From: Stenocarpella maydis
Taxonomy: Eukaryota; Ascomycota; Sordariomycetes; Diaporthales; Diaporthaceae
NCBI GenBank assembly: GCA_002270565.1
Contig: NQMI01000039.1
Coordinates: 248,930 to 312,929, forward strand
Length of the DNA: 64,000 nt
Direction: 5' to 3'
Under the pieces are notes generated by a model that was given only the letters and a program-made list of their open reading frames with translations, did no database searches and had not been told where the DNA came from. Below, in pieces: positions 1 to 10,583 of the stretch; the first letter of the stretch is position 1, and the number at the start of each line of letters is the position of its first letter. The translations under genes were made by a program, and so were the position numbers.

Positions 1-693
1 TTTAAGTGCGGCACCATCACTGACAGAGTCAACGTTGAGCCTGGAGAGCTGAAGATCAGGTTGCCTGTCAAAGACAAGCTGAGTCTTTCCATCTTACGGC
101 AGCCACAAAAGGACTTGACAATCGCGTTGTCGGAATCCCAGGTTCCAAAGCAGACCCCAGAGGATATGCGCAAGGCTCTGCAACTAACGACTCGCTCGCC
201 TTCTGTGCGAACGCTAACGTTCACCAGCCAAAGAAACCTGCACGAGTTCCAGGAGGCCCTGACAGGTTTCAAGGTACTATTTGATGGGATAGCAGCTACC
301 CTGGCCATTTCGCGGCGGCGCATGGTGGTGCCAATCTACAAGAAATGGGAGGCAGGGGCAACAAGGATCCAGGTCGTACAGTCAGAGAACATTATCCAGG
401 TGTTGGCCTTCTTCGAAGATTTCCATCATGGTGAAAGCATGAGTTTCCCCCTGAAGCCGACCGACATTTTCGAGGCTGTAAGCCGCAATAAGTTGGTAGG
501 CATCAAGATCGACGATGCGAAGTTCCCTCTGCCTCGCGGGCCGGAAGGGCGCGAGGAGTCGGCAGACGACCTTGCGTTCGTGTGCTTGGATCTGCCAGAG
601 ATACCCGGGGAGCATGACGATATTACGATATTATTTGAGACTGAAGAAGGTGAGCCTCACGACCTGAACATGACCTGGTTGCAGGGTGGCTAA
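1..693 (+). CDS. C-terminal part of a fungal-specific protein of unknown function
   Basis: The frame is open from the first base of the window to the TAA at 691-693, so this is a 230-residue 3' fragment and the true start lies upstream. The stretch 'RRRMVVPIYKKWEA' with the preceding 'FTSQRNLHEFQEALTG' and the following 'FFEDFHHGESMSF' reads like a conserved C-terminal module I associate, from memory only, with uncharacterised Sordariomycete proteins; alternating strand-like and helical segments make a PH-like fold possible, but that is inference. The end is acidic (EHDD, ETEEGE). No intron is needed in the visible part. The gene converges on the GRF-finger gene downstream. The function is not known to me. 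Confidence 0.75.
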   Translation, partial: FKCGTITDRVNVEPGELKIRLPVKDKLSLSILRQPQKDLTIALSESQVPKQTPEDMRKALQLTTRSPSVRTLTFTSQRNLHEFQEALTGFKVLFDGIAATLAISRRRMVVPIYKKWEAGATRIQVVQSENIIQVLAFFEDFHHGESMSFPLKPTDIFEAVSRNKLVGIKIDDAKFPLPRGPEGREESADDLAFVCLDLPEIPGEHDDITILFETEEGEPHDLNMTWLQGG

Positions 694-1342
694 CCGTCTC
701 TCAGCACGCGACGATCTGGTCCGGTGCCTACCAGCACCGATAAAAGGGTCCAGGATGTCAAAGATTTCTGGAAGGTAAAATAAACGGGCACGGCGAGTGC
801 AACAAGCAAGCGTCTTGATGGAAACATATAGGAAAACCCCATACAAGCTTTGAGCGGCTGATAGCTACATACACTCTTGCATTTGCCGCATGAGATACCC
901 CCCTGCTTGAAAGTTGGAGTAGATGGCATCCCCAGCCTTGGGGGAGGAGAGAGGCTCGGCTCGGCTCAGGCAAGCCTAGGAACGTGGAGGCGCAATTCCT
1001 TGGGAAAGCGAGCAGCTCGGTCGGACATATAAAGGAAGAGTGACGTTGACTCACCTGCCCAAGCAAATGCAATAGGGCATCATCATCCAAGTCAAGCTTA
1101 TTTTACTCGCGTGATAATCCGGTCCTTGGAATTCCGCAAATGCTCAAGCTGGTACTGAGTATCATATAAGCCTTATCTCAAGCCTGGGCCGGGAGTGGCT
1201 CATTACAAGCCCCTTGAAGGCCAATCATAACCTGGGAAACGTCGCCAGACCCTCTAGACAAAGACCTCGCCAGAAGTGGAAGAACCACCCACCCCAACCA
1301 GAGCAGGGAAGCCCAGGCCCATGCGCCGCCCTCCTCAGGCGC
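694..1342. other. Convergent intergenic region, no gene seen
   Basis: This spacer lies between two 3' ends and should hold both terminators. I see no coding frame with splice support and no RNA gene. Confidence 0.6.
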
Positions 1343-2857
1343 TCACTCCTCCTGGCTCAGCTTCAGCAGTCCCGAGCTCAGCTCCCGCAGCCTTTCCCTG
1401 TCCTTCCTCCGCCCGTTTTCTAGTGCGGCCACGCGCGCCTGCAGCTGGGCGATCCTCGCCTCCCGCTCCGCGATGCCGAGCCTCGCCGCCTCCCGGCCCC
1501 GCGCCACGCCCCGGACCCGGTTCTCATGCCGCTCCATGGCCGCCCTGAGGGTGCGCTTCGTCGACTCCGAGACGGGCTGGTGCGAGAGCAGCGAGAAGAC
1601 CTCATCTGCGATCCTGGGGTAGTCGTCCGCCGCCACCACCTCGCCCGCCCTTGCTGCTGCTGCTGCTGGGGTGGCGGTACCTGTCCTGGCCCCGGCGGCG
1701 AGAGCGTCTGCCTTGCGGTAGGGCGTAGGCGTCTCCGGGTCCCCGGGCACGTCCCCCGGGCCAGGGTGCGACTGCGACTGCCCCTCGTCGTTCTCATCAT
1801 CGCCCCCGCCGCCCGCGCGCGGGGTCGGCGGCCCGGCCTGCCGGTGCCGCTGCCGCTTTGCGGTGCGCGAGCGCTCATCCCCGCCGATAAGCAGCCCGGG
1901 CCTCCTCCTGCTCACGGGCGTCGGCAGGTGGCCGCCGCCATGGCTGCCCGAGGGCGTTGCGAGGGCGTCCCACGTGCGCTGCTGCCTGCGCGCGCTCTCG
2001 TCCGCGATGGCCGCGAGCTGCCTCTCCGTGTCGGAATCGGCGAGGTCGCCGCCGCCGAACTCGTCGCCGTCGCTGCTATCCTCCAGGAAGACGCTGCGCT
2101 TTCGCTTGGCCGTCGGCGTCACCGGGACTCGGGCCGCTGCGGCGTCGGAGTTGAGCGGCCTGGACGGCTCCGTGCCGCGCAGCGTCTGGCTTGGCACCGC
2201 GGCTTCGGCCTCGCCGCCGCCGTCGCCGTCGTCGTCTGTGTCGCTGAACTGTGAGGGGCGGCGGGGGTCGTCGAGGCCCTTGGAGATGGGCTGCTTGGGC
2301 GGAGCGCGGGAAGGCCTCTCAAAGTACTGCGAGATGGTCTTTGGTTGCGCGGCTGGTCTTGGGGCCGGCAGGTTCAGAGGGGGCGGTGGCTCCGGGGTCT
2401 TGGCGCGGACGCTTGTGGTGACGGCGTTCTCTGAGTTGCAGTTGTGAAGCATGAGGGCGTCGCTCTCGCGCTTCGATGCCTCCTCCTCCCTGGGATTGGT
2501 CTAAGCAAATGCCACCCATCATAGGTCTCGTGACTGGTGGTGGCAGTCGCGTGAGAGACCTTACCAGAGGAAGAAGTCGCATTTCTTGGGGTTGTCGCGG
2601 CATATGTAAAAGCGCTTGCCCTTGTTCGGGGTGTCCTTCTTGACAGTGCGGCAGAGGGCCGGCTTCCGCGGTTTGCAGTCGCCTGTGAGCGGTAATGATA
2701 TCACGGTTAGAGCAACGAGGCAGTCACCATGGAGTTTGCGGGGCCTTGGTTGCGGAGCCTTACAGAGCCATTGGCCGTCTTCGTACAGACCTCGTCTGCT
2801 GGGTGTAAGGGGCGTCGTGGCTGACGCGCCGCTCCGGGACGGGGTTCTGAAGGGCAT
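1343..2857 (-). CDS. GRF-type zinc-finger protein with C-terminal coiled coil
   Basis: Exons on the minus strand are 2857-2764, 2682-2565 and 2489-1343, with introns of 81 nt (GTAAGG..CACAG) and 75 nt (GTAAGG..CCCAG); the product is 452 aa. Joining the exons restores a complete GRF zinc finger at residues 24-73: cysteines at 32, 34, 42, 59 and 66 and the core 'GKRFYIC', ending 'CDFFLWEEEA'. GRF fingers bind single-stranded DNA and occur in APE2, topoisomerase 3 and NEIL3. The rest is low-complexity Pro/Ser/acidic sequence with two basic patches (KRKR, KRQR) that could be nuclear signals. The last 100 residues are Arg/Glu/Ala-rich and predicted coiled coil. Residues 120-127 (PKTISQYF) resemble a degenerate PCNA-binding motif. 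The start is the ATG just before the finger; an upstream in-frame ATG at 3028 is possible but would add a sequence without fungal protein character. A role in DNA repair or replication is inferred. Confidence 0.85.
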
Positions 2858-3829
2858 CTCGTCGGGTCGATGCAGCTTCGGCGACGGGTGGAGATGTTGT
2901 CTTGCGAGGCGTGTGGCCTGCCGTCGTACCGGGGGCCCGTTTGCATTTAAGCTGGACCCCCGGCCCGGCCCCAGCCACCTGGGTCCCTCTGCTGCTGTCT
3001 GCAGCCACCTGAGGAGGTACCTGGGCACCGTCCCTGGGCACCGTCCCTGCTTGTAGGCACACTACCCGGGCTCGGGCCACATGGCGCATTTGGTCACGCG
3101 CTAGGTTTGCCTTAAACATAGCCAGATATGTAAAAAGGTACTAGGTTCGACTCCTACTGAGGCCCCGAATCGACCCATGGAACAGCCGACCATGTAAAAT
3201 ACCCCGGTACTGGCCTGAAACTAGCACAATCCCCCTTCTTTCCTTTGTCAAGCGAAACGGAGGTACTCAATCCTCCCGTCGGAGATACTGTATAGACAGT
3301 GTGCCGGACTGTGAAGGATACTCGAGTAATCGGTAAAGGAATAAGCAGATAGCCAAAATGACGTTAATACTACACATACCCGGGCTAGGCTGGATTTGGC
3401 ACTGTACGGAGTACATGCTCTGCCGCAGGACGGCCCGACGCGCTAGGCCGGTTTTCCCCACGGGAGCGAGGAGTGCTCCTCTTGTCAGAATGACTAATAA
3501 ACCCTCCAGTGCATGTCATGACCTGTGTCCGTCTGCACCCGGCCATGTCCCAACCGCTGGCCAAGCCTGGACCGGAGCATCCGATTGGGTGTGATATCTA
3601 CAGGCAGGTCGGCAAGTCAAGGTAAAACAGACGTATTATCGCTATGCTGAGGACCATTATGAAGACTATTGTGATATGCAAAACCTGAGAGCATGCTCTC
3701 TATGCTCTCTATGCTCTCGACCTCCTCTGCTAAATCGGGGTATACGCGTTGGCCAAAACAGACTTGAGCGGCAAAACAAACAAACAAGTCACTGCAGCCC
3801 GGACGTATCGACCGCCACAGCCGTGCAGA
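2858..3829. other. Intergenic region with a small palindrome and a 9-bp tandem repeat
   Basis: No gene is seen. Positions 3687-3700 form a perfect 14-bp palindrome (GAGAGCATGCTCTC), which runs into three tandem copies of ATGCTCTCT or a one-base variant at 3693-3719, close to the 3' end of the ELMO gene. A tRNA B-box-like string near 3138 has no matching acceptor stem. Confidence 0.5.
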
Positions 3830-6043
3830 CTAGACCTCGTAGAAGTAATCCTTGTCCAGCCCCTCCCTACTCGGCACCACGCCGGCTCCAGGAGGCGGCC
3901 CCTGGTAGACGGCGTCCACCCTCACATTAAGCAGCCTGATCTTCAGGCCGTAATCACACACAAGCGTCACCAGCTTGTTTGTCTCCGCCGTGATCGGTGC
4001 CTGGTTCAGAAGCATGAGCAGGCCGTCAAGCCACTCGGAAGCCAACGAGTGATTCAGGGGGAACAGCGTCAGGATGGCCTGCTCCTTGGTGTCGCCACCC
4101 TTGGCCGCCTCCTCCGGCCTCACGTAGCTGTAGATGGTGATCTTGGTTGTGGTCTTGGGTGCGGCATTGGTGCCTGCCGCCGCACCAGCGCTGGCCGCCT
4201 GGTTCTTGAGCGTGGACCCGCTAGATACACTCCGGACGTCCTCGTTAGGGGCGGACACGTTGGAGACCACCGAGCTGATGGTGCTCAGGTCGATCTTCTC
4301 TGCAAGGGAGTCGAGGCCGGGATCCGGCTGCAGCTTCTCGGTGAAGTCGGCGTAGTGGAGGTAGCGGCGGTTGTGAGATAGCTTCGCAAACCTCCATGGT
4401 TTTGGCTGGTAGAGCTTCTTGCCCGGGACCTCCTCGTGTTGGTGTTCCGGCTGGTCGCGCCGCGGCAGCGGCCTGGAGGACCATGCCCCCTGCAGTAGGC
4501 AGCGAATACGCTGTTCCTTGACGAATGAAAGTGCTTCATGTTTCAACTCCTCGCGGACCTGGTAGAGATGCTGACCCCACTGGTCGTCGAATGACAGGTC
4601 GAGAAGTTCCATTTGGAGTTCCCGCAGTCGCCCACAGTCATGCTCCTGTAGCTCTTCCTCGACCTCCACCACATCTTTCATCCTGCTGGCCTGGCCGACA
4701 ACCTGCTCGATCAGGATTCGAACCAGCTCAGCCACCTTGTCGAAATCGTCCCTCTCGGCGCCTGTTGCCTTCCACACCCGGAAGAACGCATGAAGACCAG
4801 CCGTGTGCAGCCGCGACCATTGAAGCAGCAGGGGCCTGAAGATCTTGTCGTTGTTCTTCAAGTTCTCAAGCGCCTGGTAGCCCTTTGTATCCTCGAGGTC
4901 CGCCTTGTCGACCTCGAAATGCTCAAAGAGCATCGTCGTGACCGCCAGGCTCGAACGCGCAACTGGGCATCTCTCGTGGAGGGGTCTCGTCGACTGTTCC
5001 AGGAGCATCTTCTGGAAGCCATCCTCGTTTTTGCGCACATAGTCCGTCAGGTCCATCATGCCCAGGAACCCAGCGGTGCCGAACTCCTGTGCCGGGCTTT
5101 CTGTCTCAAACCCGAGCCTGCGCCACTTCTCTGGGTTGTGCTTCCTGCTACTCTTCTCGCCGTCGAGGGCCACTGGCGTTGTAGAGCCGGACCCGTTCCC
5201 AAAGGACTTATCCGGCGCGCTGGAGAGGTGCAGACTCTTCAGTGCCCTCCTGTGTTCTGGCCGCTCCAGATCGACCTTGACATCCTTCCATCTCCCGAGG
5301 AGCACCTTTGTGAGCGACTGGAACTCGAGCAGAGGGTGGGCAAGGTCCTGCATTGCCGAGCTCTGCATCAGGTTGTATACCGCCTTGATCAGGCCCAGGT
5401 CCTGTAGCTTCTTGATAAACTTTGACCAGTCCTCGTTGGCGCCTGACCTGGTACCGTTTGCACCGCTTCTTGGCTCATCCCTCGACACGGCATCGCGTAT
5501 GAGCGCGTTTATCAGCATCAGCGCATTGGCGCACAGGGCGTGGTCGGCGGATTGGAGCTGGGAGATTACGTGCTCGAAAAGCTGGGGGTGGACGGCGACA
5601 GCGGGCTTGAGGGCGCGGAAGCCAAAGTTGCCGGGTCCCTTGGCGGAAGCCGCGATGTGGTTTGTCCTGGGGGCGGACTGCGAGTGGGACACGAGGGCAA
5701 CCAGTATAGACATTGCACCTCTCAGGATGTTGACCAGGGGGTTCGTGACGATGAGCTCGACTATGCGCTCGACCAGGTCGGTGGCCATGTGGCCCTCGAA
5801 TATGTCCCATCCCATGTCGACCTCGAGCAGCCTGCTCAGGGACTGCAGCGAGTATGCGAGGGTGTTGCCGCCGGTGCTCATGATGAGGCGCCGCAGGATG
5901 ATGAGGCCGCCGGCGGAGATGAAGACGTCGGCGAAGGCAGGGTCGTTGATGGAGGACTGGAGCTTGAAGACGGCCATCTTGCGGGATGCGTCCTCATCGC
6001 TGGCCAGGCGGGCCAGCAGCGCCGGCACGTCTGCCTGGTCCAT
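3830..6043 (-). CDS. ELMO/CED-12 family protein
   Basis: This is a single-exon gene of 737 aa. The N-terminal third is helical repeat sequence of armadillo type (LQSSINDPAF, 'ISAGGLIILRRL', 'VNILRGAMSILVALV'), as in the N-terminal part of ELMO proteins. A central ELMO domain at roughly 290-430 carries 'GFLGMMDLTDYVRKNEDGF', 'RCPVARSSLAVT' and 'FFRVWKATGAERDDFDKV'. A split PH-like region follows, with 'PWRFAKLSHNRRYLHYADF' and a long Ser/Ala insert. ELMO proteins partner DOCK-family exchange factors to activate Rac/Cdc42 at the cortex; that role is inferred from the family. The start at 6043 was chosen because homology-like sequence begins there (MDQADVP); the frame extends 26 codons upstream to another ATG at 6121. 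The gene is divergent from the SDR gene. Confidence 0.88.
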   Translation of the reverse strand: MDQADVPALLARLASDEDASRKMAVFKLQSSINDPAFADVFISAGGLIILRRLIMSTGGNTLAYSLQSLSRLLEVDMGWDIFEGHMATDLVERIVELIVTNPLVNILRGAMSILVALVSHSQSAPRTNHIAASAKGPGNFGFRALKPAVAVHPQLFEHVISQLQSADHALCANALMLINALIRDAVSRDEPRSGANGTRSGANEDWSKFIKKLQDLGLIKAVYNLMQSSAMQDLAHPLLEFQSLTKVLLGRWKDVKVDLERPEHRRALKSLHLSSAPDKSFGNGSGSTTPVALDGEKSSRKHNPEKWRRLGFETESPAQEFGTAGFLGMMDLTDYVRKNEDGFQKMLLEQSTRPLHERCPVARSSLAVTTMLFEHFEVDKADLEDTKGYQALENLKNNDKIFRPLLLQWSRLHTAGLHAFFRVWKATGAERDDFDKVAELVRILIEQVVGQASRMKDVVEVEEELQEHDCGRLRELQMELLDLSFDDQWGQHLYQVREELKHEALSFVKEQRIRCLLQGAWSSRPLPRRDQPEHQHEEVPGKKLYQPKPWRFAKLSHNRRYLHYADFTEKLQPDPGLDSLAEKIDLSTISSVVSNVSAPNEDVRSVSSGSTLKNQAASAGAAAGTNAAPKTTTKITIYSYVRPEEAAKGGDTKEQAILTLFPLNHSLASEWLDGLLMLLNQAPITAETNKLVTLVCDYGLKIRLLNVRVDAVYQGPPPGAGVVPSREGLDKDYFYEV

Positions 6044-7032
6044 GGCGAGGTCGGGCCCGGTCGAGGAGCGGCGTGCGCGAGCGAGATCAGGCGGGGCGCG
6101 GGAGAGGGCAGGGCACAGCACGAGTTGGTGTAACGGGACGGGCTGCGCAGCTGCAGAGGGTCTCCCGATGACGCAGGTAGCAGGCAGGCGGTCGTACAGA
6201 GGTTGTGTTTGGTGTCATAAGTGCTGCATGTCTCGAAGCGGTGGTCGGGGGGCGGCGGGGGTGTCGCGAGACGCAAGCAATTGGTGTCCGCGGTCGTGTG
6301 CTCTGGAGTCTGAAGATGAAAAGCAGCAGGTTCAGCCAGCCAGCCAGTCAGTCAAGTCAGTCAGACAGACAGACCAGACGTGACAAGCAGCACCAAGCCA
6401 GTACGGACTAGCACAATAGATAGCAGGGGGGGTGGCGGGATCCGCTGCAACGCCGGAATCCTGGGTGTGGTTTCTTTGGGATTGTACACTCGCTCACTTG
6501 TTAGATGCTTGCTGTCCGTATGTAAGCCAGTAAGCATTGGGCTTTTGCAAGATCCAGACCCCCAGGCCAGAGCCAGAGATGCGAGAACCGTCACGGAGGA
6601 CTCATTTTAAGCTTTACCAACTCCTGCACCGAACTGGAATCCGCAAATATGCTTGGGCGCTGGGCCCGAGCCCTGCAGATCTGCATGCAGCACGTACACT
6701 ACATGCCTACTTAAGCACCCAGGTAGTTCATACTTTGTGCTAATCCAAATGTCCCATGTCCCAACTCAGGCCCCTGCTCGCCCAAGCACGCATCAGTCGG
6801 TTCCTGCACCCCAGCGGTGCCTCGGAGAAGCACGTTCCAAGCCCACACCAACCAACCACCTGCTCAGGCTGCTCAGGCAATTGACGAACCAGAGGCGTCC
6901 AATCCGTGATGTGTAACACACACGGCAACGACATCATGTTAGCCCACCAGCACATAAGGCCGCTGTGCTCTACGTCGCGGTGGCCTCGGGTCTTGTTGTT
7001 TATAGATCGCTACGCATGTCAGACGTGCTACC
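6044..7032. promoter_or_regulatory. Divergent promoter region between ELMO and SDR genes
   Basis: About 1 kb separates the two start codons. A CAGC/CAGT/CAGA simple-sequence tract lies at about 6335-6373, probably in the ELMO leader. No defined regulator site is claimed. Confidence 0.5.
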
Positions 7033-8299
7033 ATGGATGCTACCGAAGACTTCAGCCCATACCGGCCTGATGGCAAGCTTGTGGGTTGCCATGCTCCAGA
7101 GTCTCTGCGTGCCATCACCACGGGACCCTCTTGAGAGCTAACGACAGTCTAGTACGGATTTGTCTGTGTTGTCACAGGCACCTCGCAGCCGGTCGGCAGG
7201 GCCATCGTCCGGGAGCTGGCAACCCACGGGGCAGCTGCGATATACGCCTGTGACCTGCCCACCGCCGTGGACGCTCACGAGGACTTTATTGATGCCCTGG
7301 CCGAGGACTACCCCCACACCAAGGTCATCCCATACCCCTTCAACATCGCCAACGAGCAGGACACGGTCGTGCTCATCGACGAGGTCCTCCACGCCTTCGG
7401 CCGCCTCGACGTCTGGGTCTGCTCCTCCGGCCTGCTCGGGCCCCCTTCCATACACGACACCACCCCGGCCGACCTCCAGCGATGCTTTGAGGCCCACTCG
7501 ATGGCACCCTTCTTCGCGCTGAAGTATGCGCCCCCGGCCATGGGAAAGCTGACAAAGAAACAGTCGTACCCGAACGCCGCCCCCAAGTCACAGAAATATG
7601 GCAGCATCATCGTCATCAGCAGTGTGGCCTCCACCTACGGGGGCTGTTGGGGCCCCAGCTACACCATGGCGACCCATGCGGCGCTGGGGGTCGTCAGGGC
7701 CGGGGTTGCCGTGCTCAAGGGCAGTGGCGTGAGGATAAACTGCATTTCTCCTGGCCAAGTCGACGTGGGTGTCAACCTGAATGGGGTGAGCAGCCGCGGC
7801 CACGGACATGTCTCTGTCCAAATTACTAAGTTGGTGTGCAGTCCGACATGAGAGGGCTCGCCGCGCGTAAGCAGCTTCTGGAGTCATCTTTAACCCGCCT
7901 TGGAACAACAAGTCCCCTCCCCGAGCCTGTGTCTCAAATGCCATGGCCATGCCATGGCCATACTATGGCCCGATCCACGCGTTGTCTGAACGAAACCCCT
8001 TCCATGGTTCTTTGAAAGCTGACTCTCAATGCTGCAGAATTCCCACCGGCGTCCTTACAGACACCTGCGGTCAGGGCCCAGCCAACCCTTTCAGCGCCCG
8101 ACTTAGTCGCTAACGGTAATCGATGCATGTGACACAGGCCCAGAAGCAGACGATCCCACTCGAGCGTGCTGGTCAGCCGAAGGAGGTCGCCAGAGTGGTC
8201 GGATTCCTCGCATGTGGGTTCTCGTCCTACGTCAACGGGGCAAACATGGTGGTAGACGGAGGTGCGAGTGTAATGAACCCCATGATCATCCCAATCTAG
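7033..8299 (+). CDS. Atypical short-chain dehydrogenase/reductase (SDR)
   Basis: The proposed exons are 7033-7080, 7153-7785, 7842-7928 and 8138-8299, giving 309 aa. Intron 1 (7081-7152) has branch site GCTAAC at 7136-7141 and acceptor TAG. Intron 2 (7786-7841) has GTGAGC and TACTAAG. Intron 3 (7929-8137) ends GACACAG with an upstream CTAAC; its donor GTGTCT is weak, so the exon 3 end is the least certain point. The cofactor motif is 'VVTGTSQPVGRAIV', followed by an acidic residue after the second strand (ACDLP), and the C-terminus 'SSYVNGANMVVDGG' is classic SDR. The usual NNAG is replaced by CSSGLLG. The active-site region reads 'VISSVAS' and then Y-T-M-A-T, so the YxxxK lysine is threonine. 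The enzyme may be inactive or use another mechanism. Substrate unknown. Confidence 0.78.
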
Positions 8300-9097
8300 A
8301 TTGCGGTTCGGATCGATGTGTGCTGGAACATGGTACACGGGAAAGGTGATGGTCCACGGTGCCTTCCTCCAAGGCAGACTATCATGGCCTATAGATTTTC
8401 GAGGTAACCTATAGGAAAGCGTCCGCGGTGATGTGCCCATGCGACAATCTCACGATAGTGCTCCACGTGAGCTTCTCTGGCATTGAGATTTATCTCGATT
8501 TGTTGACGGCACGCTGCAGAATGGCACATTCAGTCGATCACTGTAGATTCAACTCGGATGCATGGACACTTGCAACCTCACGGGCTCAGTGGCGGGCTGA
8601 TGGGCACAGCGGAACGGGTACAGTTGTCAGATCCACAGAGGTCCGGCGGTGACGACAGTTCAGTCTATTCAAGCGGGCAGGAGAGCCTACACTTATTACA
8701 CGTACACACACAAGTTTGATGATACAAGTCATGTAAGCATTATGTCGCATAGCCCTCGTCGACGGGCGACAAGAGAGAGCCCAGTCCAGTTTGGCAGAGC
8801 TCGCGCTGCCGGCTGCCGGCGACTACCGCACTCCACATGACGATGCTCCCCAAACGACGGACACTAAAAGCATACTCCTCTCACTTCAAGAAGGTATTGC
8901 CTCATCTTATCTCATTCCTCACAAGAGCCAGTTTCATTCAACCCTCGAGGTCATCCCAGTAGATTTCTTTTGCATCCCCCCCCCCTTATCACCAGTCACT
9001 GCCCTCATCTAATATTTGTCTCATCCACCACTCAATTTGATCGCCACATAAAAAAAGCAGCATCCAGCCCCCTGCACGCAGACACAACAGGACAAAG
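8300..9097. other. Intergenic region and leader of the cytidine deaminase gene
   Basis: No gene is seen. The last 150 bases are C/T-rich (poly-C at about 8977-8988), typical of a fungal leader just before a start codon. Confidence 0.5.
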
Positions 9098-9781
9098 ATG
9101 CCACCCCAGCCGCCCCCGATGCTCTCCAGCATCAACAACCAGCACATCGAGTCGACTGCCGAGACGTTCGGGCTGACGTCCGACGAGATCCTGAACCTGC
9201 GGCGCCACGCCGTGGCCGCCAAGGACACGGCCTACTGCCCGTACAGCAAGTTCCGCGTCGGCGCCGTCCTGCTCACCGCCGCCGGCGCCTACGTCCAGGG
9301 CGCCAACGTCGAGAACGCCGCGTACCCCGTCGGCACCTGCGCCGAGCGCGTCGCCTTCGGCAAGGCCGTCACCGAGGGCCACCGCGGCTTCAAGGCCGTC
9401 GCCGTCGCGACCGACATCTCACCGCCCGCTAGCCCCTGCGGCATGTGCAGGCAGTTGTGAGTCTCCCGAGGCCGCCCTTCCCTTGCCCTCCCCCCGGGGG
9501 GGTTGGTGGGCGAGAATGCAAGACGTGGCAGCTTGAATGCTGACGTGGCTGCCTCTCAGTATCCGCGAGTTCTGCGATCTGACCATGCCCATCTTGATGT
9601 TTGACAAGGATGGGAATTACTGTGTCCTGCGGCTAGAGGATGTAGGTCCCTGATGTCCCTGATCTGACCGTCTGCACCCCTCGGACTTGCCGCCATGCTA
9701 ACCGGGCTTGTCTGCGCATAGCTGCTTCCCATGTCATTTGGCCCCGAGGACCTGGACGGCACGAGAAGGCCTGCAAACTAG
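9098..9781 (+). CDS. cdd1: Cytidine deaminase
   Basis: The exons are 9098-9456, 9560-9641 and 9722-9781, giving 166 aa. Introns are 103 nt (GTGAGT..TCTCAG) and 80 nt (GTAGGT..CATAG, with branch CTAAC near 9697). The family hallmarks are in order: 'AYCPYSKFRVGAVL' (substrate-binding loop), 'GANVENAAYP', 'GTCAERVAFGKA' with the CAE zinc/catalytic site, and 'PCGMCRQ' with the other two zinc cysteines, as in the small homotetrameric class. The C-terminus 'LLPMSFGPEDL' is the usual ending. The enzyme deaminates cytidine and deoxycytidine to uridines in pyrimidine salvage, in the cytosol. An alternative start at 9119 (MLSSINN) would remove seven mostly Pro/Gln residues. The length fits the family. 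Confidence 0.95.
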
Positions 9782-10529
9782 GCACGAGCAGCCCTCAACC
9801 GCGCCAGCAAGCAGACGGCGCTATCCCGTTGATGGGAAGGCAGTCAGCAGCGATTGCCTGGGCTTGCCGAGGTTCAAAGGCACATGCACTGGGACTCGTT
9901 CTCGGCGCACTTGCGCAGTATCGCCAAATCTTACTCAATACATCAAACAAAAAATGGCAAAAGAATCCGGCAACAAGGCGCCTGCTTCTCAGAGTCCGGC
10001 GACCAGCGCCTACGTCTCTCACCGTGTACTGTTATCAGTCATTTCCGCGGTACACTGCCAGGCAACTCGAACCTACAAGCCTTGCTTTCCCCCCGGCTAG
10101 TAATGCCTCCTGATCACCACCCATTGCTACAGCCGTTAGACTATTTGATCTGATCCGGCCCGGCAGGAGGGCCGGTATTGCTTCTGCGAGGTCTCCCAGG
10201 CCTTATAAAGAGGGGCAGTTAGGTAGGTGACTGGGCAGATATAGTTGGGATGAAAATGGGTCTGTGTGCCTCTCAGGACACACGAGGCATGGCCTGGTCG
10301 TTCTCGCTGATCTTGCTTAGACGAATGGCCTTTGCTCCCACTTCCAAACGGCCGAGGCGGGTGGATTGTCCTCCCTCCGTCCCAGTCTCAGTCTCAGCCT
10401 AGAATGGTTATGTGGTGCTGCCCTAAAGCGCAAGGACTTATGGCGACAGCCGAGTAATTGTGACATATCATTCTCATCGACACCAGGCCGTGGGATAGCT
10501 GGGGATCAGTGTGCCAGACGAGGGATCCA

Positions 10530-10583
10530 TTATATATATATATAGAGAGAGAGAGGGGGGGGGGGAGAGAGAAGAAGAAGAAG
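10530..10583. repeat. Compound microsatellite (TA)n(GA)n(G)n(GAA)n
   Basis: Consecutive TA dinucleotides, GA dinucleotides, an 11-base G run, further GA and then GAA repeats are visible directly. It is intergenic. Confidence 0.9.

Noticed and set aside
1526..2254. 242-codon plus-strand frame opposite the GRF gene
   Set aside because: A shadow of the low-complexity exon on the minus strand; product is Arg/Ala/Gly-rich without domain.
3120..3165. tRNA B-box-like GGTTCGACTCC with a four-pair T-stem
   Set aside because: No matching acceptor stem, A box or anticodon arm can be found upstream.
5058..6383. 441-codon plus-strand open frame opposite the ELMO gene
   Set aside because: It is antisense to a well-supported ELMO coding region, has no domain, and results from GC-rich codon use on the other strand.
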